A stretch of 64,000 nt of DNA from Sepiola atlantica (lineage: Eukaryota; Mollusca; Cephalopoda; Sepiida; Sepiolidae). Shown here piece after piece: positions 22,062 to 33,799 of the stretch; the stretch's first letter is position 1; each line of letters opens with the position of its first letter. The DNA lies in contig OY744535.1 in the NCBI GenBank assembly GCA_963556195.1, forward strand, positions 94,582,853 through 94,646,852. Direction: 5' to 3'. The position numbers and the translations under genes are program-made. The notes beneath the pieces are model-generated. The model saw nothing but the letters and a program-made list of their open reading frames with translations, did not search any database and was not told the origin of the DNA.

Positions 22062-22422
22062 TGCAGGCAAGTATTGTTGAATATTAGAGACAACTTATGA
22101 CTGGATATACTTTGGTAGATCCTTTAAATTGTCCGAATCAGAATCTTAGTTTCATGAGGGGGGGGATTGGCCGATGAATCTGCCATAGTTACATAATTCA
22201 CGCCTAAACCATCCATAATACTTACATATAGTCTGCACTTGATTATCCTAATTCCCCTGAAGATGGACCGGGATAGGTCTTAAAGTACTTGGGACACAAA
22301 TCAAAACTATGCCAGATTCATCAGCCAATTCCCCCCTCATGAAACTAAGATTCTGATTCGGAGTATTGAAAGGATCTACCAAAGGATATCTAGACATAAG
22401 TTGTCTGTTATATTCAACAATA

Positions 22423-22425
<3 letters not shown>
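22062..22425. mobile_element. Foldback element with hammerhead, family G
   Basis: Arms 22062-22180 and 22312-22425 are reverse complements sharing AGAATCTTAGTTTCATGAGG. A central 130-bp spacer holds a hammerhead. Flanked on both sides by (AT)n. Confidence 0.83.
22253..22294 (+). ncRNA. Hammerhead ribozyme-like motif, family G
   Basis: Stem I TCCC (22253-22256) pairs with GGGA (22291-22294). CTGAAGA 22257-22263. Stem II GGACC/GGTCT with one wobble. The GAA box reads TAA (22281-22283), a G12 change that would abolish activity. Stem III AGTACT is self-complementary; U22290 is the cleavage nucleotide. Confidence 0.6.

Positions 22426-22460
<35 letters not shown>
22426..22460. repeat. (AT)n microsatellite
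   Basis: Right edge of the foldback element. Confidence 0.95.
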
Positions 22461-22464
<4 letters not shown>

Positions 22465-22818
22465 CGAATACAAAATATGACTTACTATTTATTTTTCCCA
22501 AAATCTTACATAACAGCAAGAGTGTTTTAGCTGTTTGTGTGATGTCCGGTTGATTAAAAATCATCATTTGATATTTCGGGAAAAGAGACTTCCCTTTGTC
22601 AAAAAAAATTAAACCAGCAGAAAAATTTTCCCTGACTTTGCAGAGCATCTTACAAACCAAAATGGCTGCCAGATGTAGCACCGCAGCGAAAACAGTCCCG
22701 CAGGGAATGTAAATTAAACGTATTTTAAGGTTATGTTACATATATGATTTGGTGTTAAAAGATATTTGTGTAATGTTGGTTAAATGTATGGTGCTCGATA
22801 AACTGTTTGTTTTAATAA

Positions 22819-22820
22819 TA

Positions 22821-22881
<61 letters not shown>

Positions 22882-23015
22882 CATAAATAAACAATTAAAC
22901 AAACAATAATACATGCATATGTGCACGTATATATATATATGTGTATATGTGTGTATGCATATATATGTATATATATGTATATATATATGTATATATGCAT
23001 GTATGTGCATGTATG

Positions 23016-23062
<47 letters not shown>
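22819..23062. repeat. Interrupted (AT)n / TATG repeats
   Basis: AT tracts at 22829-22878 and 23016-23062 with a TATGTATA-rich segment between. Confidence 0.93.
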
Positions 23063-23063
<1 letters not shown>

Positions 23064-23390
23064 TATTATTGTTATACAGATATAAAGAATCCATAAAATA
23101 ATTTAATTCGGATAACAGTGATTTCCCTTTATCTTATAGTAAATATATCAAGTTAATTCGATAAACTAATTTGACGAAACTCACAATAAATAACACTTCT
23201 TAAATAGATAATAATCAATAAATTTAATAAATCTAGAATATTTAAAATGAGAGATTAATTACTTTACTTCATATTAACATTCTTAAAATACGAAAGAAAG
23301 ATAAAAAAATGAAAATAGGATGATAAAACACACTGAAATAAAAGTAAATAATCAAATATAAACTTAATAAAAAACAAAAATAATGTTTAA

Positions 23391-23391
23391 A

Positions 23392-23423
<32 letters not shown>

Positions 23424-23475
23424 TATTAAAACTAACACTATACCCAGCAATGCTTCAAGCAAACTACTATTCTCA

Positions 23476-23558
<83 letters not shown>
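23391..23558. repeat. Two (AT)n tracts
   Basis: Tracts at 23391-23415 and 23480-23558. Confidence 0.95.
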
Positions 23559-23560
<2 letters not shown>

Positions 23561-23579
23561 AATAACAATCCATCAAATA

Positions 23580-25320
23580 ATTAAGTGTGATGCACGTTTT
23601 TAGGAGATATTGTGAGACTGACTAAGTAATCCTCCTAATTTAGAATCATTATAAGAGAAATTCTAGATAACACTCTCGCATAAACAACTAAAAAAGACAG
23701 CCTGTACGTGCACCTAATCCATTATTTGACGTGCATCTAATCAGTGCCAATCGTTTTTTTTTACAACAGTATTTTGAATGATCATGGATATCTAGAAACA
23801 TATGAACTTACATGTGTGTTCTTGTATAAACATTTCTGTAAACGTATCCTTACACGTGGTGACAATTCTAGGCATCGTTTTATTATTTAATCAAGCGAAA
23901 TGGGGAAAAATATATGCTGGAATTCTACAATCTCAACTTATTAATATTTCGAGCATTTTCTCCCGAAGGGTGATGCTATATATGCGGGGGATTCGGAATA
24001 AATTAACCATGATTGTAGCAACGAAAATTGTCATATATTGATGATTGATGCATTTTCCAGCTTGAAGGTGTTTCTATTCGAGGATATTTTGCCGAATGGA
24101 ATATAATCAACATAAAGCATGTTACGTGATATTATACATACAGGGAGTTTTTTTACAAAAAAAACTCTGCTCGTAAAAAAAATCCGTTTTCGTCAAGGTA
24201 CACAGGAAAATTATAGCAATATATAAAAAGCAGTATTTTTTAACTCTTAATAAGACAGCATTTTGGGGATTTACTCCGAGGTTCGATTCTTTAGAATATT
24301 GGGCGGATAACGTCAGGCCACATAAAACGTTTACCTATTAACACGTATTATTTAAAGAAAAAACTAAAGAAATGTTACTCACCTCATCTCCATATACGCC
24401 TGACATTAACTAATAACTAACCCATGGTTTCCCCCCACCTCGTCTATCAGAAACATACACTCTGGGAAAGGAACGACTAAGGGGCAATGTAGGCTAAGCG
24501 ATCAGTACGGAACTGCCAAAAATATGTCCACGGTGTATTTTCTACTCTGTATTAACGTGGATGTAAAAGTACATGTCAGTGTTGAGCAGTTGTTTGACGG
24601 GGACATCATTGTCTTCTTCTAAATTCTCCCAATGTTATATCAAGCAGGATAACTGAAAATGAGCGATTTTGAGCACGGGTACTACACCAGTGTTTTTTTT
24701 CCTCTTAGAAAGATAATTAGACAAAATCTACGGATCAATCTCGCCAAGTTTAGTGACTTTGCCCCATGGCTACGATAGCAAATATTTCTACACTTCCGCG
24801 TGGGTAAAAATTATGAAACACACATTAAGTTTCTACTAAGTAGAATCAAATATAGTAAGTTGAATGAGGTGAAATAAAACTTCCACTGTTTTTTCCTTTT
24901 GTAGCTGAAAATTTAGCGTTATACAAACTTTAATATGAATTGTAAAATTCCTGCAGGAAATAATTTCAAGGCACGATTCAACAATCCCAACCTCTCTATC
25001 CACAACCCTAACCCCCCTGACCAAACTGGACTATCCTAACATTATCATACATTTAAAATAAAAAATTAAACTTCCATAGTAAAATGGAAAATCCTAAAAA
25101 AACTAGTACCTGCAAGCAACTTAACACACCATGCCATCTATGCCTAAACGAAAAATTGGAAATTATCCGTTTCAAGGACAAAAAAAAAATTTAAACATAA
25201 AACAGGAGACTTCCATAAACTGCCGACACAGTAGACTTTACCTTCTTAGTAATCCCTATACCCCACCTTAATCTCTTGTAAATCCCATGTTACTCATTGA
25301 CACATAAGTTTTACTATATA
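23580..25320. other. Intergenic sequence, no gene or repeat recognised
   Basis: AT-rich, with only short frames (longest 79 codons at 23802). Nothing I can assign. Confidence 0.6.
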
Positions 25321-25331
25321 GTTTCCTAGCC

Positions 25332-25680
25332 TACTCACATTTTGGCTAAGATCAAAGTGTAGTATCTGTTCCAATGGATACTGCACCCCATACTGGTGTT
25401 GTCTTGGCCTTCGGGTCTTGATTTACGCAGGTAAAGGGGTCTGTCCTGTGCAGTTCTGGAAGGTCCACCTTCCCAGGCTTTGCCTCCCCTCTTTGGAGAG
25501 GAGTAAGTGTATTGCTTACTGTCTGAGGCGCCTTTACCGGGGAATGCCGACGGGGCTGCCCAGGTAATTTTAAAACCCCACTTTCCCGACCCGACCATGG
25601 ATCACATCTTACTTGTGGGAGTAAGATAAAAACTGGCATTGTGCTTAAACTCCTGGAGAGGAGTAAATCAATACTCACAT
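25332..25680 (+). mobile_element. U2 snRNA-headed SINE, copy 1
   Basis: Head TTTGGCTAAGATCAAAGTGT followed by AGTATCTGTTCC matches positions about 15-48 of U2 snRNA. The body has a CTCTTTGGAGAGGAGTAAG hairpin region and GCCGACGGGGCTGCCCAGG. TACTCACAT occurs just before the element (25332-25340) and just after (25672-25680), a likely target-site duplication, so the 5' end is truncated relative to the 49.9-kb copy. Confidence 0.83.
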
Positions 25681-25689
25681 GATTTCATT

Positions 25690-26125
25690 TTTACCCCCTA
25701 TTCTCTTCTCTCTCTACTTACACTATTCTAACTTCCCTCCAATACTTTCTACTCTCCCTTCTAACACATTATCAATCTCTCCCAACCTCCCAGATTAACT
25801 ATGGGTTTGTAACATTCTACCTACCCTACCTCATCGTTTCTGAATAAAACCAGCTTTTTCACCCCTTACTCTTACATCTATAAATACTATACTTATACTT
25901 TCTCCCTTCTATGACAAACTACTCATATTATTATTTTTACCCAGACTACCCCCACCCCTATTATAACAAAATTCATAATTTATTAATCCGAGTTTCCACT
26001 ATGTCGTGATATTATTTTGATTATCTTTCATATATTTTTCCTAATACCACCGTTTATTATATATATACTAGCATTGCCGAAGATTAAAAAGAACTTGATT
26101 TTTAGAGCTACTATTATTCCTATAC
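25690..26125. other. Pyrimidine-rich intergenic sequence
   Basis: Plus strand rich in C and T to about 25970, no coding signal. Confidence 0.6.
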
Positions 26126-26129
26126 TTGT

Positions 26130-26375
<246 letters not shown>

Positions 26376-26630
26376 TGTATATAGATATATGTATATGTGT
26401 GTGTATGTGTGTGTATGAGTATGTTTTTTTTGTGTGTGTATGTGTATATGTATGTATATGTATATGTATGTATATGTACATATGTATATATATATATGTA
26501 TATATGTATGTATAGGTATATATATATATTTGTATTTGTATGTGCGTATATGTGTATGTGTATGTGTATATGTATATATGTATATGCATATATATATGCA
26601 TATACATATATATGTATATATTTTTGTTTT
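26376..26630. repeat. TATG/TGTA-rich simple repeat
   Basis: Degenerate TGTATATG units. Confidence 0.9.
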
Positions 26631-26739
26631 TTTTATATAATAAGTATAATATTTACTGTATTCGTGATTTTATTTTTATTGGTTCATAAACACTTTTAAT
26701 TTTAACCTTAATTTTTAAATGTTATTTTTATTAGCACTT

Positions 26740-27285
26740 TCAGAATTGTAATCCCTATCCCCCCTCTCATCCACCTGCTCTCCATACAGGGTCACTCTTT
26801 CCCTTTCCCCCACCCTTTCATAGGCAAATTAGCAAATTTGATAATCTGTCACTTGCCTTCTACGCGTAGGCTTCACCCAGATAGAGCCTCTTTTGACAAG
26901 CGTTTACGCGCGTCGACCCTGACATATGTGGTTTCGTATTTCTACTCTCCCACACCCAGCCATAATATCTGCGCCCTTTTCCTCTCTTTCTATTTCCTTC
27001 CTCTGTCTCGTGTAGTTCCTATCTCTGCTTTTAATCCTTATCTTTTATATTTTAATATTTCCTTTCTTCTTCTTTTTCTCTTTTTCTTTTTCCCTTTCTT
27101 TCTCTTTTTACTTATATTTTTTTTATTTATCTTTAATTTTATTTTAAACTTCTATCACTTTAATAAAGACTTAGTGTAATTATGATCTTATCTTACAGGC
27201 ATAATTTGATTTCGAGGCATGAAGATCGGGAGTCCCTCAAACTGCTGTCGTGAAAAAAAAATCAATTTTGTAGTGAAAATGAAAT
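26740..27285. other. Pyrimidine-rich intergenic sequence
   Basis: CT-rich on the plus strand; one 113-codon Phe/Leu-rich frame is a composition artefact. Confidence 0.6.
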
Positions 27286-27286
27286 A

Positions 27287-27289
<3 letters not shown>

Positions 27290-27330
<41 letters not shown>

Positions 27331-27340
27331 TTATATATAA

Positions 27341-27391
<51 letters not shown>
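27290..27391. repeat. Two (AT)n tracts
   Basis: 27290-27322 and 27343-27391. Confidence 0.95.
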
Positions 27392-27394
<3 letters not shown>

Positions 27395-27437
27395 GAAATG
27401 AAAAAGGAAAGGTAAAAGATATATATTTTTTCATATT

Positions 27438-27477
27438 CATCAACGTTTCGTCAATATTGTAAGACTTCATCATGATG
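27438..27477 (-). ncRNA. Hammerhead-like motif, family B
   Basis: Core reads ATGATGA (C3 changed). Stem I CATC/GATG, stem II GTCTT with a degraded partner, GAAAC intact. Confidence 0.42.
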
Positions 27478-27652
27478 ATAATTTGAAGAAAAATGTCATG
27501 CAAGTACATCGAAATTTTTGGTTGACATAAGAAAGAGATTAAGAGACGTAGTAGCCGTTGCTGGAGAAGAGAGTCCAGGCTCTGTCATTTAACTTTCCAT
27601 CATTTCAACCCAAAGTTTCAATGTACTTGCAAGACATTTTTACTTCAAATTT

Positions 27653-27692
27653 CCTCTTGATGAAGTCTTACAATAAGGACGTAACGTTGATG
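27653..27692 (+). ncRNA. Hammerhead-like motif, family B
   Basis: Core TTGATGA, GTAAC in place of GAAAC, stem II GTCTT/AGGAC still pairing. Confidence 0.38.
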
Positions 27693-27752
27693 AATATATA
27701 AACAAATATATTTTTTATTTCCCATTACGTCGAATTACTATCATCCTTCATT

Positions 27753-27757
<5 letters not shown>

Positions 27758-27827
<70 letters not shown>
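27758..27827. repeat. (AT)n microsatellite
   Basis: Pure AT tract at the right edge of a foldback. Confidence 0.97.
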
Positions 27828-27829
<2 letters not shown>

Positions 27830-28164
27830 AGCCTAGGATACAAATGAAAACTTAAGATATAAGTACATTTAGCGTAGAGTAACACATAGCATGATACATT
27901 TATTATTTTCTAATAGGCATACTTTGAAAAGAGCATGGACTTTGTTTTATTTATTTTGTATTTATAAGTATTAAGCAATTCAATTGTATATTCCCCGTGG
28001 CGTATTGAGAAACACTTTGTTCGCATAGAGAATTTTATATTATTGTAAATATTCTATTTCTGAATCATAATAAAATGTAAATTTTGGAAAGATATGTACG
28101 CTAGAACAAATATTGTACGTGGTAAATTTTTCAGAGCATCATAATTGCAAAACAAATTATGTGT

Positions 28165-28169
<5 letters not shown>

Positions 28170-28238
<69 letters not shown>
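28170..28238. repeat. (AT)n microsatellite
   Basis: Pure AT tract. Confidence 0.97.
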
Positions 28239-28240
<2 letters not shown>

Positions 28241-28354
28241 CCTCTTTGTAATATAGTAGGAAAATTCCCAGCAGAGTGCTCGATTAATTAAGAATTACAA
28301 TTAAAAATTAAGAGCATGATATTTATTTATTTTGGCACAGAAAAATTAGTACAA

Positions 28355-28412
28355 CCTTCGTACCGTCGGTTTCAAGCTCGGAAAATCTTAGCTATCCGGC
28401 TCTCTTCAGCTT

Positions 28413-28415
<3 letters not shown>
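28355..28415 (-). ncRNA. Hammerhead ribozyme-like motif, family I
   Basis: Minus strand: CTGAAGA (complement of 28403-28409). Stem II GAGC/GCTT then CGGA/TCCG around a bulged A, with a 12-nt loop. GAAA (ending at 28370). Stem III ACCG/CGGT around one A. UA cleavage at 28361. Stem I does not pair well here. An AT tract begins 4 bp upstream of the motif. Confidence 0.48.

Positions 28416-28418
<3 letters not shown>

Positions 28419-28497
<79 letters not shown>
28419..28497. repeat. (AT)n microsatellite
   Basis: Nearly 80 bp of AT. Confidence 0.98.
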
Positions 28498-29007
<510 letters not shown>

Positions 29008-29149
29008 ATATAGCGAGAAAGAGAGAGAGAAGAAAAATATGAGAGTAAAGATTGTAAAAATGCAACACTTATTCAATCATCAGTTGCTCTTATTATTTAT
29101 TTTTTTAAGTATACATATAATAGCAGGACCTGTGCTCCGGCGTTGCCTG

Positions 29150-29152
<3 letters not shown>

Positions 29153-29240
<88 letters not shown>
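29153..29240. repeat. (AT)n microsatellite
   Basis: Preceded by a CTCCGGCGTTGCCTGG hairpin motif at about 29134, which recurs at about 42390. Confidence 0.97.
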
Positions 29241-29243
<3 letters not shown>

Positions 29244-29677
29244 TATTATAATTGTTATAAAAGAAGTTTAAATGAACCCTGTAAGTATTGAAGGAAATTA
29301 AAATAGAAGTTATCTACGTTTTGTATCAAAATCGTAGATTTCTCTATGCGTTGACCGACTACTCTACCCGCCTAGCTGGTAATTCTAAAGTTAAAAACAA
29401 ATGTCCCCCCCCCCTGTGTAAATGTGATCCAAAAAAATATGCGTAAAGCTTTCCAATATTACTGAAACAAATCCTTCTATAATAAGGCCATTTTTATCTT
29501 AATCCGGAGTGCCACTTTTTAAGGGGTAATTGAATTAACCAAGATTATTTAAATATACGGCGATTGATATGATGCATTTGTTGTTGTTATGTTGTGTTCG
29601 ATCTATTGACTGTTAACTATTCTGCACTTTTACCGTTTAATGTGATGTTGTTATTTAGTTGACTCCGCACGAGGGGA

Positions 29678-30010
29678 TGGTTAGGGTTAGTATTAGTTTT
29701 AGGGTTTGTATTAGTTTTAGGGTTTGTATTAGTTTTAGGGTTTGTATTAGTGTTAGTATTAGTTTTTTATGTGGTAAAAATTATTTCTTTGGGAAAAGAA
29801 AAACTGTGGAAGTCTGAAATGGTTAGAGTTAGGGTTAGGGTTTGGGTTAGGGTTAGGGTAAGTATTAGTATTAGGGTTTGTATTAGTGTTAGTATTAATT
29901 TTTATGTGGTAAAAAAAATCATTTTTTGGGAAAAGAAAAACTGTCGAAGTCTGAAATGGTTAGGGTTAGGGTTTGTATTTGTGTTAGCATTAGTTTTTTT
30001 ATGTGGTAAA
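29678..30010 (+). repeat. Interstitial TTAGGG-like repeats
   Basis: Many TTAGGG, TTAGTG and TTAGTA variants with TTTTATGTGGTAAAAA-type segments repeated between them. The canonical animal telomere repeat is TTAGGG; this is an interstitial, degenerate copy. Confidence 0.88.
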
Positions 30011-30147
30011 AAATTATTTCTTTGGGAAACTGTCGAAGTCTGGAATGGTTTCTTCTTCACTGACCGACGAGATTGTTTTTTTCCGTTTCCTTGTCAACAC
30101 TCAATCCTGTTCGACATAGCAAATAACTAAATCGATATTAGGGACGA

Positions 30148-30468
30148 AAGAGAGAGAGAGAGCAAGAGCAAGATAGGGAGTAAGAGAGAGCAAGAGAGAG
30201 AGAGCAAGAGAGAGAGCAAGAGAAAGAGTGAGAGAAAGATAGAGAGAGAAAGAGAGACAGAGAGAAAGAGAGAGAGAGACAAAGAGAGAGAGAGACAAAG
30301 AGAGAGAGACAGAGAGAAAGACAGAGAGAGAGAGAGAAAGAGAGATAGAAAGAGAGAGAAAGATAGAGAGAGAAAGAGAGACAGAGAGAAAGAGAGAAAG
30401 AGAGAAAGAGAGAAAGAGAGACAGAGAGAAAGAGAGAGAGAGACAAAGAGAGAGAGAGACAGAGAGAA

Positions 30469-30510
<42 letters not shown>
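30148..30510. repeat. (GA)n-rich tract
   Basis: About 360 bp of GAGAGA with AAAG and ACAG variants; open frames there read as Ser-Leu repeats on the minus strand. Confidence 0.97.
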
Positions 30511-30512
<2 letters not shown>

Positions 30513-30916
30513 TAATAATATTTCGAGGTTTTTCGAACGAATTGTCAATGTCTCTTACTTGAATTTTTTATGCGTTAACTGTCCTCAAAATTAGACGTGG
30601 CCGACAATGGGGGGGATGCTATTTCGTTACATTTCCTACGCGAAGAGAGGAGAACAACTTAGACAAGTGATGAAGAGGAAAGTTTTCTTTTAAATTACGG
30701 AAGGAAGCATTCACTCAGGTTGCTCATTTGGTTGAAAAATAAATGTTCATTTACGACGTTCTTGCTATTGATTTCTAAACCCCTATGCGACTCATATCAT
30801 TTAAAACATTACTATTCCAAGTGTAATGATATTTTTTACTACATTTATATGACATAAGGTGAATGTTTTTGAAGTGTGTACACACACATTTTTGTGAAAA
30901 AATTCTATTCTTCTTT

Positions 30917-31211
30917 GCAGAGAAATTCTCTATTTTTTGTAAGTGAGGAAAGAAAAGAAGAAAAATGAGTATGGCTCCTGAGCACTACTAAAACACTCAA
31001 AGAAAATTAAGGAGGCCTACAGAGCACTATTCCAACGAAGTTCCCCCTGCGTTATTTTTGTAGAGAAATTCTCTGTTTTGTAAGTGAGGAAAGAAAAGAA
31101 GAAAAATGAGTATGGCTCCTGAGCACTACTGAAACACTCAAATAAAATTAAGGAGGCCTACAGAGCACTATTCCAACGAAGTTCCTCCTGCGTTATTTTT
31201 GTAGAGACATT
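30917..31211 (+). repeat. Tandem duplication of ~145 bp
   Basis: Two consecutive copies share GAAAAATGAGTATGGCTCCT and GGAGGCCTACAGAGCACTAT; a third partial unit starts at about 31186. Confidence 0.9.
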
Positions 31212-31335
31212 CCCTGGGCCTTTTGTGGTTGTTGTTGTTGTTGTCCTTGTTCTTGTTCTTCTTTTTCTCCTTATTTTTATTATCATTATTATTATTATTA
31301 TTATTATTATTAGTAGTAGTAGTAGTAGTAGTAGT
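31212..31335. repeat. Trinucleotide repeats
   Basis: TTG, TTA and TAG units in succession. Confidence 0.93.
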
Positions 31336-31537
31336 TAAAATATAAAGATTATAGAAACAATCATTGTGAAAACAGTTTTGAGGAGGCCTATACCTAAATC
31401 TTACTCTTGCGCAGTGTGCATGCTTAGGTTGCCATTCTCTTGCCATATCCAGTACTACTTAAAGAAATTCGCAAATCTTTTTTGTTGCTATGTTAGACGA
31501 CGGGCATCGTCAAACACGTTAAAAGTCCCACATTTAT

Positions 31538-31789
31538 GTGCAGTCGACAATCATAGCCAAAGTATCGTTTGAGCATGTGTTGAGGGCCAACAACGACACT
31601 GTCGCAAAACTCGCCTTTGCAATAAAAGTCGCTGGAAAGAACGCCGAGCGGAACAGCGATACTGAAAGGGAAAAGACACCCTTCAAACAGATCTCTGTAA
31701 AATCGGCCTTCACTCGGACCAAGCCTGTTATCGTGTCACTTGGAGATAACACATCTATGATTGTGGACTCGACTGTAGCTCGAGATTAA
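31538..31789 (+). other. Unassigned 83-codon open frame
   Basis: Begins MQSTIIAKVSFEHV and ends TVARD. It is richer in G and C than its surroundings, and the opposite strand is also open over most of it. No domain recognised, no splice or promoter evidence. More likely chance or a transposon remnant than a gene. Confidence 0.15.
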
Positions 31790-32074
31790 CGCACACAAAA
31801 ATTATATATATTTTTAAAAATAATATACAAACAGCAACAACAAAAAAAAACACGGAATGAAGATTTTGTTAAAGATATGAAGAAATAATTGTAGTTATCA
31901 CGTGTATTCAGTGAATAATCGCGATTGCAAGAAAAACCAGACATTTGTCTGGGAAAAGAAATCACACTGATAAATTTAACTTTTTCTACAAACGAAACAT
32001 AATTTTATTACCTATACAACGAAATCGAGTTGACAACTAAATAATGTATCTGTGATTCGTGTAAAGAAATAATA

Positions 32075-32081
<7 letters not shown>

Positions 32082-32166
<85 letters not shown>
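32082..32166. repeat. (CT)n then (AT)n
   Basis: Compound tract. Confidence 0.97.
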
Positions 32167-32171
<5 letters not shown>

Positions 32172-32220
32172 TGGATGCATGGTATGTAAATGTATACACA
32201 CATATATATATATATACATT

Positions 32221-32269
<49 letters not shown>

Positions 32270-32341
32270 ATAAAATGAAGTAATAAAATAAGGTGTCAAT
32301 CAAATTTTATTAGAATTCAAAGTTCATGCAAAGCATCCTTA

Positions 32342-32390
32342 AGTCCTTAGCTCATGAGTTTTCAAAGATAATTCTTCTCTTCAGAGGACC
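32342..32390 (-). ncRNA. Hammerhead ribozyme, family C (left arm)
   Basis: Complement of the right-arm ribozyme at 32877-32925, with the same stems. Confidence 0.78.
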
Positions 32391-32876
32391 ATTACCGCAG
32401 TTATACTACTACAGGCAATAAAATTACTTATATATTTTTCGCTCTTCTGGCTAGATGTGATGGGAGTCCGTCTTATTTTGCTCAATTCGGATCTAGCGGA
32501 TTTTCTAATTAAACAACGAATTTGGATTTGATTAGAGTTGCACATGTTGGGATCTCGGAACTTTGATTGGACTTTTTGTATTATTTTGATTTATTTATTT
32601 ATCATTACTATTGTAATATGGACACATTTCGCGACTGGATAACTTTGCCGGCTCCCTCAATTTCACATATTTGGACTGCTGTTTGTATCTTGGAGTAATG
32701 TCCTTCCTGATTATGCTCCTCAACTTGTATGACCTGGATGGACTGTATGGATTCAACAAAAGTATGTTTTTTGATTGATATGTTTGATGTTATGTATTTT
32801 TATATATTTGTGTATATAATTTTTATATATTTTCAAAGCGTAATTTTATTGCCTGTAGTAGTATAACTGCGGTAAT

Positions 32877-32925
32877 GGTCCTCTGAAGAGAAGAATTATC
32901 TTTGAAAACTCATGAGCTAAGGACT
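32877..32925 (+). ncRNA. Hammerhead ribozyme, family C (right arm)
   Basis: Stem I GGTCCT (32877-32882) pairs with AGGACT (32920-32925), 6 bp with one wobble. CTGAAGA 32883-32889. Stem II GAAGA/TCTTT (32890-32894, 32899-32903) has loop ATTA. GAA 32904-32906. Stem III 32907-32918 around palindromic CTCATGAG with one mismatch. Predicted cleavage after A32919. Confidence 0.8.
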
Positions 32926-33105
32926 TAAGGATGCTTTGCATGAACTTTGAATTCTAATAAAATTTGATTGACACCTTATTTTATTACTTCATTTTATATT
33001 ATAATATTAATGCTCTATCCAGTATATTGAGCTTCAGTTTTTTTTATCCGGATGTTTCACTAATTATAAGATATTAGTTGACGCTTGTATCTTTTGTTGG
33101 ATTGC

Positions 33106-33195
<90 letters not shown>
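33106..33195. repeat. (AT)n then (TAA)n
   Basis: Compound tract. Confidence 0.97.
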
Positions 33196-33290
33196 GGTAA
33201 TAATCAAGGTGAAAAATATCCACAGGGTGGTAATCCAGAAAATTTTAACCGGGTTTATAAAAAGTGCTCAATATCAAAATAGAGCTTTAT

Positions 33291-33571
33291 ATATGGTAAT
33301 TTAATTTACACAGACATGTACAAAATCTGCGACACTGGCATGTCGATGTTATCGATCAACAGTTACTATAAACTGAGATCTCATCAGACAGAGTTAGAAT
33401 CCGATCTTAACCTCAGATCATATTTGGAGGTTCTCTCCAAATATGATCTGAGGTTAAGATCGGATTCTAACTCTGCCTGATGAGATCTCAGTTTATAGTA
33501 ACTGTTGATCGATAACATCGACATGCCAGTGTCGCATATTTTGTACATGTCTGTGTAAATAAAATTATCAT
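33291..33571. mobile_element. Near-perfect palindrome with CTGATGA, family Q
   Basis: Arms of about 135 bp separated by 4-5 bp, sharing TTCTAACTCTG and TGTTGATCGATAACATCGAC. A single-arm relative lies at about 57985-58090. Each arm holds CTGATGA followed by a possible long stem II (GATC/GATC enclosing CAGTT/AACTG), but the GAAA box reads GATA and the cleavage dinucleotide is not clear. Confidence 0.85.
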
Positions 33572-33751
33572 ATATATATATATATGATGTTTATTTAGGC
33601 AGCCTTTTCTTATTGATACAAACATTGTTAACAATAACAGAATTCGTCTGTTTAATTATATAATTCTTTTTTTCAATTCTTTCGGTCTTTTTGTATTAAA
33701 ATAATATAAAAATAATAAATGTTTCGTAGATTTCATAGGTTTTACACGTTT

Positions 33752-33791
33752 CACAAACGTTTTCGATTCTTTGGCGAATCATCCTCAAATG
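33752..33791 (-). ncRNA. Hammerhead-like motif, family J
   Basis: Minus strand: TTGAGGA core (C3 changed), one unpaired T, stem II GATTC/GAATC (5 bp), GAA, palindromic stem III AACGTT, U as cleavage nucleotide, weak 3-bp stem I. The extra nucleotide before stem II parallels family B. Confidence 0.48.
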
Positions 33792-33799
33792 TCAAAAGC

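Larger units (their letters stand above)
27392..27757. mobile_element. Family B foldback element, older copy
   Basis: Arms from 27392 and to 27757 are inverted, sharing TTTCATATTCATCAACGTTT-type and CTTGCA blocks. AT tracts on both sides. Each arm carries a hammerhead remnant. Confidence 0.75.
32264..33105. mobile_element. Family C foldback with two hammerheads
   Basis: Arms 32264-32428 and 32839-33003 are near-exact reverse complements; about 410 bp of unrelated sequence separates them. Right of the second arm is the GGATGTTTCACTAATTATAA end also seen inverted near 28540. AT tracts flank both sides. No coding frame in the spacer. Confidence 0.87.

Noticed and set aside
32430..32838. A gene in the spacer of the family C foldback
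   Set aside because: No frame longer than a few dozen codons and no splice pattern.
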